The notes under the pieces are model-generated. The model saw only the letters and a program-made list of their open reading frames with translations. It was not told the origin of the DNA and made no database searches. Shown here piece by piece: positions 1 through 7,249 of a stretch of DNA of 8,303 bases. Numbering within the stretch: position 1 is the first letter of the stretch; every line of letters begins with the position of its first letter. Both the position numbers and the translations under genes were made by a program. Source of the DNA: Dehalococcoidia bacterium (GTDB lineage Bacteria; Chloroflexota; Dehalococcoidia; Dehalococcoidales; W498); assembly GCA_030608125.1 (NCBI GenBank), contig JAUWEU010000029.1:1-8303 (forward strand), read 5' to 3'.

Positions 1-1085
1 ATTACCCCTGAAGCTGCCAGCCTCTTGAGCCCGGCAATCACTACTCCGCCTGCCGCTTCAGCAAAGATACCCTCAGTTTGAGCCAGCAGTTTCATCCCGG
101 CGATGAGTTCCTCATCGGTTACGGCGCAGGCACCACCCCCCGACTGCCTGGCAACCCTCAACGCATAGTAGCCATCAGCCGGGTTCCCGATGGCTATGGA
201 CTTGGCAATGGTGTCTGGCTCCACCGGGTGCACATGGAGAGTGCCCGCCTGAAAGGCGTTAACGATGGGTGAGGAGCCAGCAGCCTGAGTGAGATACATA
301 TGGGTATTAACCGGTTCAATTAAACCAAGCATAGATAGCTCATCCAGGCCTTTCCATATTCGGGTAAAGAGAAGTCCTGAGGCAGCCGGAGCCACCACGC
401 AGTCAGGGGCTCGCCATCCTAGCTGTTCGGCTGTCTCATAGCCCAGAGTCTTGCTCCCCTCGGCGTAATACGGTCTGAGGTTAATATTAATAAATCCCCA
501 GTTATATCTTTGTGCTAGCCCGGCACAGAGGCGATTGACATCATCATAACTTCCATCAACGGTCACCAGAACCGGGTTGTATATTGCCGTTCCTACTAGC
601 TTACCAAATTCTATGCCAGAGGGAACGAAAACATAAGCTTTCATATTCGCCTTGGTGGCGTGAGCAGCGACACTGGCCGCCAGATTACCAGTTGACGCAC
701 AAGCCACAGTGTCAAACCCGAATTCCTGTGCTTTGGTGACGGCAACCGAGACTACTCTGTCCTTAAACGAGTATGTTGGGTTAAGGCAGTCATTCTTAAT
801 ATAAAGCCGGTCTAGCCCCAGTTCACGCCCCAGGTTATCGGCTTTGACCAGGGGAGTAAAGCCAGTGCCAATATCCACCTCCTTGCCTTCCACTGGCAGC
901 ATATCGCGATAACGCCACATGCTCAGCGGTCCCCCAGCCAGCTTCTCCCGACTTAGCCCTCCAGCCATAGCCTTATAGTCATAGCTGACCTCCAATGGGC
1001 TAAGGCAGAAGTCACACAGGTTGACTGGCTGCACCGGATACTCCTGCCCGCATTTTCGACAACGCAAAGCTCTGGCGTAAGACAA
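1..1085 (-). CDS. thrC: Threonine synthase, 3' end cut by window edge
   Basis: A PLP enzyme that converts O-phosphohomoserine to threonine in the cytoplasm, the last step of threonine synthesis. About 361 codons are visible. The family is usually about 400-430 residues, so only the C-terminal tail is missing. The N-terminus carries a four-cysteine zinc ribbon (C9-x2-C12 and C24-x2-C27), typical of the archaeal/Chloroflexi-like branch. The PLP lysine is K108 in NPTYSFKDR. The phosphate-binding STGN is at 131-134, and the conserved AEAAGGV segment lies near the visible end. The start is TTG at 1085, preceded by AGAGGTGG a few bases upstream. No in-frame ATG exists between it and the upstream stop at 1143-1145, and the zinc ribbon begins directly after it. 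The frame stays open to the left edge. The gene lies 137 nt behind the lipoprotein gene on the same strand, so it may be co-transcribed or have its own promoter. Family identity is secure; the exact start is slightly less so. Confidence 0.93.
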   Translation of the reverse strand, partial: MSYARALRCRKCGQEYPVQPVNLCDFCLSPLEVSYDYKAMAGGLSREKLAGGPLSMWRYRDMLPVEGKEVDIGTGFTPLVKADNLGRELGLDRLYIKNDCLNPTYSFKDRVVSVAVTKAQEFGFDTVACASTGNLAASVAAHATKANMKAYVFVPSGIEFGKLVGTAIYNPVLVTVDGSYDDVNRLCAGLAQRYNWGFININLRPYYAEGSKTLGYETAEQLGWRAPDCVVAPAASGLLFTRIWKGLDELSMLGLIEPVNTHMYLTQAAGSSPIVNAFQAGTLHVHPVEPDTIAKSIAIGNPADGYYALRVARQSGGGACAVTDEELIAGMKLLAQTEGIFAEAAGGVVIAGLKRLAASGV

Positions 1086-1192
1086 ATTCCCACCTCTTTC
1101 GGTATCTCGATACCTGCTTTGAGTCTTAATGTTTAATCTATGTTAGGCATATAGGTCATCCACTTTTGACAAAGGTGTACACAGCCTACTAT

Positions 1193-1207
1193 GAACTCGG
1201 TGAGTTC
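1193..1207. repeat. Perfect 6-bp hairpin between lipoprotein gene and thrC
   Basis: GAACTC, a 3-nt loop and GAGTTC form a perfect short inverted repeat about 15 nt after the stop of the DUF2318 lipoprotein gene. Read on the minus strand it is not followed by a T-run, so it is not a standard intrinsic terminator. It could slow RNA decay from the 3' side or be chance. Confidence 0.4.
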
Positions 1208-1222
1208 TTCTCTACTCTATCT

Positions 1223-1708
1223 TTAGGGCCACCCCTGTTTAAGGGTATTCTGGTATGCAGACAAGAGGTCATCTCCCCTCATTACTATATTGCCATCAAT
1301 GATTTCATATGGCACCGATGCTTTGGGAAAATCAACACACGCTCCCTCAATTCCGTCGCCTGCTTTAGCCTTGAAGGTAGTCGCACACCTATCGCATATT
1401 AGGATGTCTTTTTTGAGAGAATAGCCTATTGACCGGCATGGTGGGCAAACATTTGCGCGAACATAGATTTCTCCATCCACTATATATGTCATAAAATTGG
1501 TATCGCCACCTTGTGTCTCCAGCTTAAAGTGGATATTCCAATTATCCTCGACCTCACTTACCGGGATGGACACGGTATCGCCAACTACCTGTGCCGTGAC
1601 CCATGTCGCCTTTATTGGCTCGTTACTTTGCGTACTACTGCCACTGCATGCAACAATGCTTAACGTAACAGCGAGCAATAACACGCTTATTACTATTCCT
1701 CTGAACAT
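1223..1708 (-). CDS. DUF2318 (FtrD-like) lipoprotein with CPPC and CDRC motifs
   Basis: A predicted 161-residue exported lipoprotein. Residues 1-20 form a short signal peptide with one arginine and a hydrophobic core, ending in the lipobox IVAC with the lipidated cysteine at C21. The C-terminal half has the DUF2318 pattern: C88-x2-C91 (CPPC), C105-x2-C108 (CDRC) and a single C124 in GACVDFP. In this family these cysteines are thought to hold an iron-sulfur centre or metal. Relatives in other bacteria are often multi-pass membrane proteins tied to FTR1 iron permeases; here only the soluble domain on a lipid anchor remains. The ATG at 1708 is chosen because AAGGAGG stands 9 nt upstream. The longer frame from TTG at 1783, or ATG at 1759, would translate that ribosome site as RRR. 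It is the last gene of the envelope module, 90 nt behind the TlpA-like gene. Metal or electron handling outside the membrane is inferred from the family and its neighbours. Confidence 0.8.
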   Translation of the reverse strand: MFRGIVISVLLLAVTLSIVACSGSSTQSNEPIKATWVTAQVVGDTVSIPVSEVEDNWNIHFKLETQGGDTNFMTYIVDGEIYVRANVCPPCRSIGYSLKKDILICDRCATTFKAKAGDGIEGACVDFPKASVPYEIIDGNIVMRGDDLLSAYQNTLKQGWP

Positions 1709-1717
1709 CAGTTGTAT

Positions 1718-1724
1718 CCTCCTT
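1718..1724 (-). promoter_or_regulatory. Ribosome binding site that fixes the lipoprotein start
   Basis: AAGGAGG on the minus strand, 9 nt before the ATG at 1708. It lies inside the longer possible reading frame and so argues for the shorter protein that starts with a signal peptide. Confidence 0.8.
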
Positions 1725-1798
1725 CTTGTTTGAATGAAGCCTTTATGTATTGAATTCATTTTCCTTAAATACTCCTTTACCAACTCCTTGCCCCCATA

Positions 1799-2407
1799 TT
1801 ACCGGGTTCCGTCTATCTTGATGCCTAATGTAGAGACATCACAATAGCCAGTAACCTCTCTGATATGCTGATCTTCATCTATGAAAATCAAAGTTGGGTA
1901 GCCATACTCCCTAAGATAGTCCGCATATTGGGGAAGGATAGAATTATTAGTATCAAGAATCCAAGGCCATGATAGGCCATTTTGCAAGGCAAATTCGCGC
2001 AGGACATCTGGTGGGCAGCAGCCACAAAAGATTGAGAGCGGTACGAAATCGTCACGCTGTTTGCTGAGATCTCTGATCGCCAAGAGCTGAGCTGAGACTA
2101 TCTGGTTGAGAGATGATGAACAACCATAGTTCACGAAGTTCAGTAGGATTACAGACCCTTTAAACTGAGTAAGTGAGATTGTCTCGTTGGTTACAACGTC
2201 CACACCAGTAAAATCCGGGGCAATAGTGGGGTTAGGCGTAGTGCTTTTGGGACTATCTGGTTGCGTTGGATTAGGCGTCGCCGTGAGTTTGCTCGAACTG
2301 TAACGTGACAGCATGAATCCTCCGACGATAAGCATGAGTACTCCAACGACTAGGAGAATGATGAAGATGAGTCTGATTTTCTTAGTTCTAAAGTCTACTT
2401 TTACCAT
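1799..2407 (-). CDS. Membrane-anchored TlpA/ResA-like thioredoxin-fold protein, atypical active site
   Basis: A 202-residue protein with a basic N-terminus, one membrane segment at about 11-33 and a Pro/Thr-rich linker at about 42-64. A TlpA/ResA-like domain faces outside from about 65 on. The fold is supported by APDFTG, the strand GSVILLNFV at 84-92 and the cis-proline loop GYPTLIFID at 169-177. The usual WCxxC redox site is changed: residues 95-99 are GCSSS, so only the first cysteine (C96) remains. Further cysteines lie at C128, C130 and C131 (CGCCP) and at C189. It may therefore be a monothiol or metal-handling variant, or use a relocated cysteine pair; this is inference. The start ATG is 1 nt past the stop of the ATPase gene, with GAGGGA in the end of that gene as the likely ribosome site, which suggests translational coupling. 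Thioredoxin-like proteins also accompany the ABC genes of P19-type iron-uptake loci. Confidence 0.82.
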   Translation of the reverse strand: MVKVDFRTKKIRLIFIILLVVGVLMLIVGGFMLSRYSSSKLTATPNPTQPDSPKSTTPNPTIAPDFTGVDVVTNETISLTQFKGSVILLNFVNYGCSSSLNQIVSAQLLAIRDLSKQRDDFVPLSIFCGCCPPDVLREFALQNGLSWPWILDTNNSILPQYADYLREYGYPTLIFIDEDQHIREVTGYCDVSTLGIKIDGTR

Positions 2408-2408
2408 T

Positions 2409-3092
2409 TTATTGCTTTCCCTCTTTTGGATTAATCTTGTCTACAATCTGACCATCCTGCAGAACTATGATTTCTCCGGCATGCCTGGCTATTTCAGGGT
2501 CATGGGTAACCATAATAATGGTGTGTCCCTCTCTATTCAGTTGGTCAAATAAACCCAAGATTTCCATTCCTGTTTTTTGGTCCATATTACCCGTTGGCTC
2601 GTCTGCCAGGATAAATGACGGGACATTAACCAGAGCTCTGGCAATGGCTACTCTCTGTTGCTCCCCACCACTTAACTCGCTAGGTTTATGTTCAGCCCTT
2701 TTTTCTAATCCCACTCTTTTCAAAATATCCAACGCTTTCCTGTCTTCTTTGCTCGCCCCACAAAATATTAAAGGTAGCAGCACATTCTCTAGGGCGGTGA
2801 GAGATGGAAGCAAATGATACTGCTGAAAAACATAGGCGATTTTTCCCCTTCTAATATCAACCAGGGCATTTTCATCTAGATTGTCGATACGTTTCCCATT
2901 CAAAATCACTTCACCTCCAGAGATACGGTCCAAACCACCGATGATATTCAAAAGGGTGGACTTCCCGCTTCCAGAAGGCCCCATAATAGCTATAAAATTG
3001 CCTTTATCTACCTGAAGAGAAACATTATTCAGGGCGACTACCTTGGCTGCACCCTCGCCATAAATCTTTGATACGTTTTTTATTTCTAACAT
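2409..3092 (-). CDS. ABC transporter ATPase, LolD/MacB type
   Basis: A 227-residue nucleotide-binding subunit that would power the adjacent permease at the inner face of the membrane. All motifs are intact: Walker A GPSGSGKST at 38-46, Q-loop VFQQ at 88-91, signature LSGGEQQR at 140-147, Walker B FILADEPTG at 160-168, and the switch histidine H197 in VTHDPE. The length and the sequence around the Q-loop match the MacB/LolD/FtsE-like group, which acts in extracytoplasmic export or mechanotransmission rather than classical import. The ATG at 3092 is chosen because GAGGT stands 7 nt upstream and LEIKNVSKIYG is the normal N-terminus. A TTG at 3128 in the same frame would add 12 residues overlapping the permease gene. 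The gap to the permease stop is 10 nt. The substrate cannot be read from this subunit. Confidence 0.94.
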   Translation of the reverse strand: MLEIKNVSKIYGEGAAKVVALNNVSLQVDKGNFIAIMGPSGSGKSTLLNIIGGLDRISGGEVILNGKRIDNLDENALVDIRRGKIAYVFQQYHLLPSLTALENVLLPLIFCGASKEDRKALDILKRVGLEKRAEHKPSELSGGEQQRVAIARALVNVPSFILADEPTGNMDQKTGMEILGLFDQLNREGHTIIMVTHDPEIARHAGEIIVLQDGQIVDKINPKEGKQ

Positions 3093-3102
3093 GTCACTTA
3101 CC

Positions 3103-4293
3103 TCACAGAGACCTAAAAGAGTCAGCAACCTTAATCTTGGTGGCGCGGAAGGCAGGATACACAGTTGCTACGACAGCAATAAGGACAGCCAGACCTAATG
3201 ATAGAGCGAAGTACTGGGGAACGTAAGTAATGGCTGTTCCCTCAAAGATTAGTGGTCCAACTGCGTAGGCTAATAGGGTTCCAGCCATATATCCGAAGAT
3301 GCCTCCCACTATTCCAATAATGATGGCCTCATAAATGAAGACCTTAATTATCTGATTGCGTGATGCCCCTACTGCCCTCATTATCCCGATGTCTCTGATT
3401 CTTTCATGTACTGAGGTCATCATCGTGTTGACTACCCCAAAGCAGCCGACAGCCAGCGTGATTCCGGCTAAAGCCAGCATGAACTTGTTCATCCTTTCCA
3501 TCATGCCCATTTCAGCTGCAGCCACTTGTTTTACGGCAACCGCTCGAACCCCTGGAATACTCTGATTTATGCTGTCAGCGATGATTTCCACAGGGCATGC
3601 GTTGCACAGGGCACGAATATCTATCGAAGAGACTAGTCCCTCCTTGTTAAATGCCTTCTGCAACGTTTCTAATGGAACAAAGACTTGATAATCCTCGTTT
3701 GAGCCTGTCTCCTCAAGAATACCGGTGATGGTCACATCAACTCCGTTAAGCGCGATTTTGTCACCTATATTGAGTTCAAGCAGCTCAGCAGTCGTTGCTC
3801 CCACCAGGGCTTGGTCTGTGCGTTCGAGGTATTCCCCTTCTTGGATTCTCCACCATGTCTTGATTTTGCGCTCCTCTTGAGGGTCTACCCCAACCACCAT
3901 CACAGATACTCCCCCCACCTCGGTGTTCATGTACAATTTTGGAGCCAGCGTGGCAATATTACCCTCATCTTCAATGCCCAGCGCCTCTCTTATTTCACCA
4001 TCGGCTATCTGTCTGATTTGGGGTAATGTTTCTTCAGGAATGTAGTTTTCTCCCACGGTCAAAGTCCCGAGACTCAGGTCACCTAACTGTACGTCTAAAT
4101 TACTTATTGCCGGTATTATCATTAAGTTAGGGCCATATTTTTCCAACTGACTATAGATTCTTGTTTCCCCAGCAAGGGTAATTGTCAGTATGCCAACGAC
4201 TGTCATAGTGCCAATAACCACGCCGAGGGCGGCATATAACACCCGCCGTTTCCTTCGCAGGATATCTTTTGCAACCATCTGATATAGTTTCAT
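3103..4293 (-). CDS. MacB/FtsX-like ABC permease with extracellular CxxC
   Basis: A 396-residue permease with the four-helix MacB layout: one N-terminal helix at about 18-41, a large extracellular MacB_PCD-type domain at about 42-268, and three C-terminal helices at about 270-291, 318-345 and 361-380. The FtsX-type segment HERIRDIGIMRAVGAS follows the second helix and is the family's coupling region to the ATPase. The extracellular domain contains C230-x2-C233 (LCNACPVE), unusual for a lipoprotein or drug exporter and suggestive of metal or disulfide chemistry. ATG at 4293 is the start, with AGGAG 8 nt upstream lying in the last codons of the preceding PLP-enzyme gene; TTG at 4296 is a weaker alternative. 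The gap to that gene's stop is only 4 nt. One permease gene with one ATPase gene implies a homodimer of each. Family is firm; cargo is unknown. Confidence 0.92.
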   Translation of the reverse strand: MKLYQMVAKDILRRKRRVLYAALGVVIGTMTVVGILTITLAGETRIYSQLEKYGPNLMIIPAISNLDVQLGDLSLGTLTVGENYIPEETLPQIRQIADGEIREALGIEDEGNIATLAPKLYMNTEVGGVSVMVVGVDPQEERKIKTWWRIQEGEYLERTDQALVGATTAELLELNIGDKIALNGVDVTITGILEETGSNEDYQVFVPLETLQKAFNKEGLVSSIDIRALCNACPVEIIADSINQSIPGVRAVAVKQVAAAEMGMMERMNKFMLALAGITLAVGCFGVVNTMMTSVHERIRDIGIMRAVGASRNQIIKVFIYEAIIIGIVGGIFGYMAGTLLAYAVGPLIFEGTAITYVPQYFALSLGLAVLIAVVATVYPAFRATKIKVADSFRSL

Positions 4294-4297
4294 CAAA

Positions 4298-5449
4298 TCA
4301 TCTCCTGCATCCGGGCTTAAGTGCTTGTTCTAAATCCTCAATCAAATCATCAACATTCTCCAAACCAACCGATAACCGAATTAGTTCATCGGTGATTCCT
4401 ACATTTTCCCTATGTTCCTTGGGCATTGAGGCGTGACTCATGGTAGCCGGGTGCTCGGCAAGGGAAGCGACACCACCCAGTGACTCTGCCAGGGCAAAGA
4501 CCTTGATTCTTCTTAGAAAATTGTTAACCACCTTAACCCCTCCGTTTAATTCAAATGAGACCACCCCACCAAATCCCCTCATCTGCCTTTTGGCGATTTC
4601 GTGCCCGGGATGAGAGTCAAGCCCGGGATAGAACACTCTCTTTACTACAGAGTGCCCCTTAAGATAATTTGCCACAGTAAAGGCATTTTGCTCGTGTTGC
4701 CTCATCCTCACCGGTAGGGTCTCAATTCCGCGAAGCACCAGCCAGCAGTCGAAAGGAGAGGCGCAAGTCCCCATAGCATTGAGTAAAAATTGAACCTTCT
4801 CAGTTAGTTCGTCAGTGGTGGTTACTACCGCTCCACCAACGACATCACAGTGCCCGTTGAGATACTTGGTCGTGGAATGGACAACGAGGTCAACCCCGTA
4901 CTCAATCGGTCTTAAGAAATAGGGGGTAGCGAAGGTGTTATCTATCACCGTCAGCAACCTGTGACGTTTAGCAATATCAACCGCCACCTCAATATCAACT
5001 ATATTCAGTAATGGGTTAGACGGGGTCTCCAACCACAGCATCCTGGTATTGGGCCTTATCGCTGCCTCAATCGCCTGCCTGCTATTCATTCTCAGGAAGG
5101 TGAACTCCAGCCCAAAGTCGCGCATCACACTCTGAAATAGCCTATAGGTGCCACCATAGACATCATCCCCTGAGATTACGTGGTCGCCTGCCTTAAGCAG
5201 GTGGATGACGGTGGCTTCGGCAGCCATGCCAGTGGCAAAGGCAAACCCCGCCTTCCCGCCCTCAAGCTGGGCAATGGTATCCTCCAGAACCTTTCTCGTC
5301 GGGTTTGCCGTACGTGAGTAATCATAGCCCCTCGTCTTGCCCACATCCTCAAAGACAAAGGTCGATGTCTGGTAGATGGGCACTGAGACAGCGCCAAATG
5401 CTATATCCGGTCTCTCTCCAGCATGAATGGCTAGTGTTTCAAATCTCAT
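4298..5449 (-). CDS. Cystathionine gamma-lyase / gamma-synthase family PLP enzyme
   Basis: A 383-residue Cys/Met-metabolism PLP enzyme acting in the cytoplasm. The PLP lysine is K195 in [19 protein letters not shown] at 44-52, the stacking tyrosine in VYGG at 98, ETPSNP at 141-146 and the pyridine-contacting D170 are all present. Glutamate E332 in [11 protein letters not shown] aligns, by eye, with E339 of human cystathionine gamma-lyase. E. coli MetB has a serine-rich SLISH segment there instead. With the LIRLSVGLE tail, this tilts the call toward gamma-lyase (MccB-like), which would release cysteine from cystathionine. A gamma-synthase or dual activity remains possible, so no symbol is given. 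ATG at 5449 overlaps the cysE stop as ATGA, preceded by AAGGAGGGGG. The neighbouring cysK and cysE fit either direction of trans-sulfuration. Confidence 0.93.
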   Translation of the reverse strand: MRFETLAIHAGERPDIAFGAVSVPIYQTSTFVFEDVGKTRGYDYSRTANPTRKVLEDTIAQLEGGKAGFAFATGMAAEATVIHLLKAGDHVISGDDVYGGTYRLFQSVMRDFGLEFTFLRMNSRQAIEAAIRPNTRMLWLETPSNPLLNIVDIEVAVDIAKRHRLLTVIDNTFATPYFLRPIEYGVDLVVHSTTKYLNGHCDVVGGAVVTTTDELTEKVQFLLNAMGTCASPFDCWLVLRGIETLPVRMRQHEQNAFTVANYLKGHSVVKRVFYPGLDSHPGHEIAKRQMRGFGGVVSFELNGGVKVVNNFLRRIKVFALAESLGGVASLAEHPATMSHASMPKEHRENVGITDELIRLSVGLENVDDLIEDLEQALKPGCRR

Positions 5450-6162
5450 ATTCCCCCTCCTTGGCTAGACTCCCTCTCAATTTTGCTCCTTGTCTCACCT
5501 ATTTCATCCATGGGGACTGCCACTCCGCTTAAGCTCTCCAGCTGCTTCAGGCGCTCCTGTATCTTTTCCTGCTCCCTCAAGACTAACCTGATGGCTTCTG
5601 CCACTGGGTCAGGCAACTTCCCATGCTCCAAGTCGGTGAGAGGTTTATGGCGGTCCTCCACTATTCTTCCCGGGATTCCCACGACTGTAGCCCCGGGTGG
5701 CACTGACTTTACGACTACTGAACCTGAGCCAATTCTGGCTCCATCTCCTATGGTAATAGTGCCTAAAGCTACCGCCCCGGTTCCCATTACCACATTATTA
5801 CCGATTGTAGGATGGCGTTTCTCCTTCCTTAAAGTTGTTCCGCCCAGGACGACTCCCTGATACATCAGTACATCATCTCCTACTTCCGCTGTCTCCCCAA
5901 TGACCACCCCTGCTCCGTGGTCAATAAAGAAACGCCTGCCGATTTTGGCTCGGGGGTGGATTTCGATACCAGTTAAGAAACGACTGATATGGGAAAGGTA
6001 GCGAGCCAGAAACCGAAGCTTACAGCGCCAGAGAAGCTGAGCCAAGCGATGAAGCCACAAGGCATGTAACCCTGGATAGCAAAAGAGGACCTCTATCACG
6101 CTCCTCGCCGCCGGATCTTTAGCAAAAACCGTTTGGATGTCTTCTCTCAAAGTCCTAAACAA
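5446..6162 (-). CDS. cysE: Serine O-acetyltransferase
   Basis: Transfers acetyl from acetyl-CoA to serine, giving O-acetylserine for cysteine synthesis in the cytoplasm. At 238 residues it is the short Gram-positive-like form. An alpha-helical N-terminal domain (1-60) is followed by a left-handed beta-helix of hexapeptide repeats (about 65-170). The active-site D81-H82 is in [13 protein letters not shown], and E67 (GIEIHP) takes the place of E. coli D143. VVLGGTT, KRHPTIG and GIPGRIV are typical CoA and serine-site segments. A charged tail of about 65 residues ends in GGGI. A terminal isoleucine is what inserts into the CysK active site in known cysteine synthase complexes. The start is TTG at 6162 with AAGGAT 7 nt upstream; no better in-frame start exists. 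The gene is 23 nt from the cysK stop and overlaps the next gene by 4 nt. Confidence 0.95.
   Translation of the reverse strand: MFRTLREDIQTVFAKDPAARSVIEVLFCYPGLHALWLHRLAQLLWRCKLRFLARYLSHISRFLTGIEIHPRAKIGRRFFIDHGAGVVIGETAEVGDDVLMYQGVVLGGTTLRKEKRHPTIGNNVVMGTGAVALGTITIGDGARIGSGSVVVKSVPPGATVVGIPGRIVEDRHKPLTDLEHGKLPDPVAEAIRLVLREQEKIQERLKQLESLSGVAVPMDEIGETRSKIERESSQGGGI
5453..5462 (-). promoter_or_regulatory. Ribosome site for PLP enzyme, embedded in cysE 3' end
   Basis: AAGGAGGGGG precedes the ATG at 5449 by three bases. It is also read as the last glycine codons of CysE (GGA GGG GGA), just before the ATGA stop/start overlap. Confidence 0.85.
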
Positions 6163-6185
6163 GATAATTATCCTTTTCTCCTGTT

Positions 6186-7199
6186 TTATATACTAGGTCC
6201 TGCTCGATAAACCTCCTGGAAGAACCAGCTGGACAGGTAGCGCTCCCCGGTGTCAGGTAAAACCACCACTATGAGTTTACCCTCGTTGGTTGGTCTTCTG
6301 GCTACCTCTAATGCTGCCCAGGTTGCTGCCCCCGAGGATATGCCTGCCAGTATCCCTTCCTCTTTGGCTAACCTTCTGGCCATTATTCCAGCATCTTCAT
6401 TAGTGACCTTAATAATCTCATCAACCAAATCCAATCTCAGGACTTGAGGGATAAAACCAGCGCCGATGCCCTGAATCTTATGAGAGCCCGCCTTCCCCCC
6501 AGAGAGAACCGGGGAATTCAGCGGCTCAACAGCGATAGCTTTAAACTGTGGTCTCCTGGGCTTGATTACCTCAGCTACCCCGGTAATCGTCCCCCCAGTT
6601 CCTACCCCCGAGACTAGAATATCCACCTTGCCATCGGTATCCCGCCAGATCTCCTCGGCGGTGGTCAGCCGATGTATCTCTGGATTTGCCGGGTTGTTAA
6701 ACTGCTGCGGCATGAAGTATTTAGGGTTTTCTGCCACCAGTTGTTCCGCTTTCCTCACCGCCCCGGGCATCCCCTCTGCCCCGGGAGTCAAGACCAGCTC
6801 AGCTCCGAAAATGGAGAGGAGCTGTCTTCGTTCCAGAGACATGGTGTCAGGCATGGTGAGGATGAGCTTATATCCTCTGGCGGCACAGACAAAAGCCAAA
6901 GCAATGCCAGTATTGCCGCTGGTGGGCTCGACGATTACCGTATCTTTATTGATAAGCCTCTTCTCCTCGGCGTCCACAATCATTGACACTCCAATCCTGT
7001 CCTTCACGCTTCCTAAGGGATTAAAGGATTCAAGCTTGGCTACCACCTCTGCCTTTGTCCCCTCGGTTATTCGATTCAATCTGACAAGGGGCGTATTCCC
7101 AATTAGCTCAGTAGAGTCCTTGGCTATGCCCCTAGTTAGCTTCGGTATCTCTGCCGTCTTATACTGAAGCTTCTCCACTTTTTGAATTGTCTCTGCCAT
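6186..7199 (-). CDS. cysK: Cysteine synthase (O-acetylserine sulfhydrylase)
   Basis: A 337-residue PLP enzyme that joins O-acetylserine and sulfide to give cysteine. The PLP lysine is K66 in PLGSVKDR. The substrate loop TSGNTG is at 93-98, the phosphate loop GTGGTITG at 200-207, and [10 protein letters not shown] at 117-126, ISSGAA at 287-292 and PDTGERYLS near 315-323 all match CysK. About 25 residues precede the usual family start, so the N-terminus is slightly extended. ATG at 7199 is preferred because AAAAGGAGG lies 8 nt upstream; a GTG at 7220 would translate that site. It follows the regulator gene by 50 nt and precedes cysE. A cystathionine beta-synthase-like use of homocysteine (MccA-like) cannot be excluded, given the gamma-lyase-like enzyme in the same operon. 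Confidence 0.95.
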   Translation of the reverse strand: MAETIQKVEKLQYKTAEIPKLTRGIAKDSTELIGNTPLVRLNRITEGTKAEVVAKLESFNPLGSVKDRIGVSMIVDAEEKRLINKDTVIVEPTSGNTGIALAFVCAARGYKLILTMPDTMSLERRQLLSIFGAELVLTPGAEGMPGAVRKAEQLVAENPKYFMPQQFNNPANPEIHRLTTAEEIWRDTDGKVDILVSGVGTGGTITGVAEVIKPRRPQFKAIAVEPLNSPVLSGGKAGSHKIQGIGAGFIPQVLRLDLVDEIIKVTNEDAGIMARRLAKEEGILAGISSGAATWAALEVARRPTNEGKLIVVVLPDTGERYLSSWFFQEVYRAGPSI

Positions 7200-7207
7200 C
7201 TTGATTT

Positions 7208-7216
7208 CCTCCTTTT
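7208..7216 (-). promoter_or_regulatory. Ribosome binding site deciding the cysK start
   Basis: AAAAGGAGG on the minus strand, 8 nt before the ATG at 7199. It rules against the 7-residue longer frame that begins upstream of it. Confidence 0.85.
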
Positions 7217-7249
7217 GCACACCCCGTTCGAGCTATTAACCTAGTAAAC

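Noticed and set aside
78..272. Short plus-strand frame inside thrC
   Set aside because: The minus strand codes continuously for threonine synthase through this stretch, so the frame is a shadow.
1136..1172. Possible thrC promoter: TTGTCA at 1172-1167 on the minus strand
   Set aside because: The -35 is good, but candidate -10 boxes (TATATG, TAACAT) fall at about 14 or 21 nt spacing, so it cannot be called with confidence.
1193..1207. Rho-independent terminator after the lipoprotein gene
   Set aside because: The perfect hairpin exists but no T-run follows it on the minus strand. On the plus strand the following TTCTCT is weak and no plus-strand gene ends there.
6562..7167. Long open frame of 201 codons on the plus strand opposite cysK
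   Set aside because: It lies entirely antisense to a gene with complete CysK motifs and is low-complexity (Ser/Pro/Thr-rich), as expected for a shadow frame.
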